From positions 904,501 to 968,500 of the forward strand of contig NZ_BQKC01000001.1 of NCBI RefSeq assembly GCF_022834715.1: 64,000 nucleotides of DNA, read 5' to 3'. The translations under genes were made by a program, and so were the position numbers. This document shows positions 62,726-64,000 of the stretch, piece by piece. The stretch's first letter is position 1. The number at the start of each line of letters is the position of its first letter. Source of the stretch: Granulimonas faecalis (GTDB lineage Bacteria > Actinomycetota > Coriobacteriia > Coriobacteriales > Atopobiaceae). A model generated the notes under the pieces. That model ran no database searches, was not told the origin of the DNA, and saw only the letters and a list, made by a program, of their open reading frames with translations.

Positions 62726-63646
62726 ATGCGCGTCGTCTTCATGGGCACGCCGGACTTCGCCGTGCCCTCCCTCGAGGCGCTCGACGCCACCTTCGACGTC
62801 GTGGGCGTGGTCACGCGCCCCGACGCCGTGCGCGGCCGCGGCAAGACCCTCGACCCCTCTCCCGTCAAGGCGTGCGCCGCGCGCCTCGGCCTTCCCGTGC
62901 GCGAGGCCACCCGCATGGACGACGAGACCCAGGCGTGGCTCCGCGGCCTCGAGCCCGACATCCTGTGCGTGGCCGCCTTCGGCTGCATCCTGCCCCAGGG
63001 CGTCATCGACCTCGCGCCCCTCGGCTGCGTGAACGTCCACGCGTCGCTGCTGCCGCGCTGGCGCGGCGCCGCCCCCATCCAGCGCGCCATCCTGGCCGGC
63101 GACCGCACGGCCGGCGTCTCGATCATGCGTGTGGTCAAGGAGCTCGACGCCGGCGACTTCTGCCTCACGGGCTCTGTGCCCATCGACGGCAAGAACAGCG
63201 CCCAGGTGACCGACGAGCTCTCCCACCTGGGCGCACGCCTCCTCGTGCGCGCCCTCGTGGCCGTCGAGGCCGGCGAGGCCGTCTGGACGCCCCAGGACGA
63301 GTCCCTCGTGACCTTTGCCCCCAAGGTGGAGAAGGCCGAGATGCGCCTGGACCCCGGCGACACCGCCGTGGCCAACGTCCGCCGCGTGCTGGCCTCGAGC
63401 GACGCCGCCCCCGCCCGCCTCAGGGCCGGCGGCCGCGGCATGCGCGTGCTCGCCGCCCGCACGGTGGCCGGCCTCGGCGCCCGTCCCGGGCACCTGCGCA
63501 TCGAGCACGGCCGCGTGGCCCTGGGCTGCTCCGACGGCGTCGTGGAGCTGCTCGAGGTGAAGCCCGACGGCAAGCGCGCCATGGCCGCCGGCGAGTGGGC
63601 CCGCGGCCTGCACGACGACCCCGACTGCCGCTGGGAGCGTATCTGA
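62726..63646 (+). CDS. fmt: methionyl-tRNA formyltransferase
   Basis: This enzyme formylates initiator Met-tRNA. The 306-residue protein has 'MGTPDFAVPSLEAL', 'RPDAVRGRGKTLDPSPVKACA' (split) and the catalytic core 'VNVHASLLPRWRGAAPIQRA' with Asn, His and, further on, Asp ('KELDAGDF'). The C-terminal tRNA-binding domain is complete. It starts 9 bp after def and shares a base with the next gene (TGATG). Confidence 0.97.
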   Translation: MRVVFMGTPDFAVPSLEALDATFDVVGVVTRPDAVRGRGKTLDPSPVKACAARLGLPVREATRMDDETQAWLRGLEPDILCVAAFGCILPQGVIDLAPLGCVNVHASLLPRWRGAAPIQRAILAGDRTAGVSIMRVVKELDAGDFCLTGSVPIDGKNSAQVTDELSHLGARLLVRALVAVEAGEAVWTPQDESLVTFAPKVEKAEMRLDPGDTAVANVRRVLASSDAAPARLRAGGRGMRVLAARTVAGLGARPGHLRIEHGRVALGCSDGVVELLEVKPDGKRAMAAGEWARGLHDDPDCRWERI

Positions 63647-64000
63647 TGGCCGAGGTCTCGCCCTCCCGCGCCGTGGCCCTGGCCGTGGTCTCCCGGGCCC
63701 GCCGTCGCGACGCCTACGCCCGCGAGCTCCTGCGCGCCGCCCCGGAGATGGCGCGGCTCTCCCTCAAGGCCCGCGGCCTGGCCTCCCGCCTCGTGCTGGG
63801 GTCCACGGCCTGCCGCGGCCTGCTCGACGCCGTGCTCGACAGCCACCTGCGGCGCCCCCGCGACCTCGAGCCCCGCGTGCGCGACGCCCTGCGCGTGGCA
63901 TGCTTCGAGGTCATGTACCTCGAGACCTCGCCCGAGGTCTCCGTCTTCCAGGGCGTGGAGCTCGTGCGCACCGTGGCGAGACGCGCGTCCGGCCTGGCCA
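63646..64000 (+). CDS. rsmB: 16S rRNA cytosine-5 methyltransferase RsmB, 3' partial
   Basis: The frame is open to the end of the window (118 codons). The visible part is the NusB-like RNA-binding domain: 'SPSRAVALAVVSRARRRDAY', 'LLDAVLDSHLRRP' and 'RVRDALRVACFEVMYLETSP'. In RsmB/Fmu proteins this domain precedes the SAM-dependent methyltransferase that modifies C967 of 16S rRNA. Order def-fmt-rsmB and the TGATG overlap with fmt support this over a free NusB. Confidence 0.85.
   Translation, partial: MAEVSPSRAVALAVVSRARRRDAYARELLRAAPEMARLSLKARGLASRLVLGSTACRGLLDAVLDSHLRRPRDLEPRVRDALRVACFEVMYLETSPEVSVFQGVELVRTVARRASGLA

Overview
The window is high-GC (roughly two thirds or more G+C), compact actinobacterial chromosome. 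Two gene orders point to Actinobacteria: uvrC-rapZ-whiA followed by gap-pgk-tpiA-gpmI-secG, and metK-priA followed further on by def-fmt-rsmB. FeoAB, an Opp peptide importer, a fused serine dehydratase, a C1 aminopeptidase and tandem YhgE/Pip proteins suggest a fermentative, host-associated member of the Coriobacteriia (Olsenella/Atopobiaceae-like). That placement is inferred from gene content only; no 16S gene is present.

Layout. 1-3.4 kb: end of an ATP-grasp ligase, a secreted coiled-coil NlpC/P60 hydrolase and a divergent FemAB-type transferase (cell wall). 3.5-12.7 kb: uvrC, rapZ, whiA, then lower glycolysis with secG. 12.9-21.1 kb: two lipoprotein peptide-binding proteins and oppBCDF; oppC carries a +1 frameshift in a C7 run. 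21.3-26.8 kb: feoAB, a two-gene putative DNA-repair pair (TIGR03915/TIGR03916) with an SOS-like box, and a YigZ/IMPACT protein. 26.9-35.1 kb: rnpB, a HAD hydrolase, pepC, cca, a glutamate-cysteine ligase, an SPFH protein, a BrnQ transporter and three tRNAs. 35.3-46.9 kb: two paralogous flippase-like membrane proteins around msrA, serine dehydratase, gltX and two YhgE/Pip proteins. 47.1-51.1 kb: metK, a degenerate palindromic repeat block and priA.

Between priA and def (51.1-62.1 kb) lies an accessory region. It holds a Fic protein, a divergent small serine recombinase, a 1701-residue single-chain Type ISP restriction-modification enzyme, two small unlisted genes, an AT-rich decayed kinase-like gene, a two-gene ABC exporter, a truncated HTH regulator and an array of covarying hairpins. 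A 14-bp perfect inverted repeat bounds about 0.1 kb between the recombinase and the R-M gene. Each copy is centred on an imperfect dyad like a serine-recombinase crossover site, and the segment ends in a promoter-like element pointing at the R-M gene. I propose this as an invertible promoter giving ON/OFF (phase-variable) expression of the R-M enzyme. The recognition half of that enzyme has lower GC than its surroundings and contains short direct repeats read in three different frames, so its specificity may also be evolving quickly. The window closes with def, fmt and the start of rsmB.
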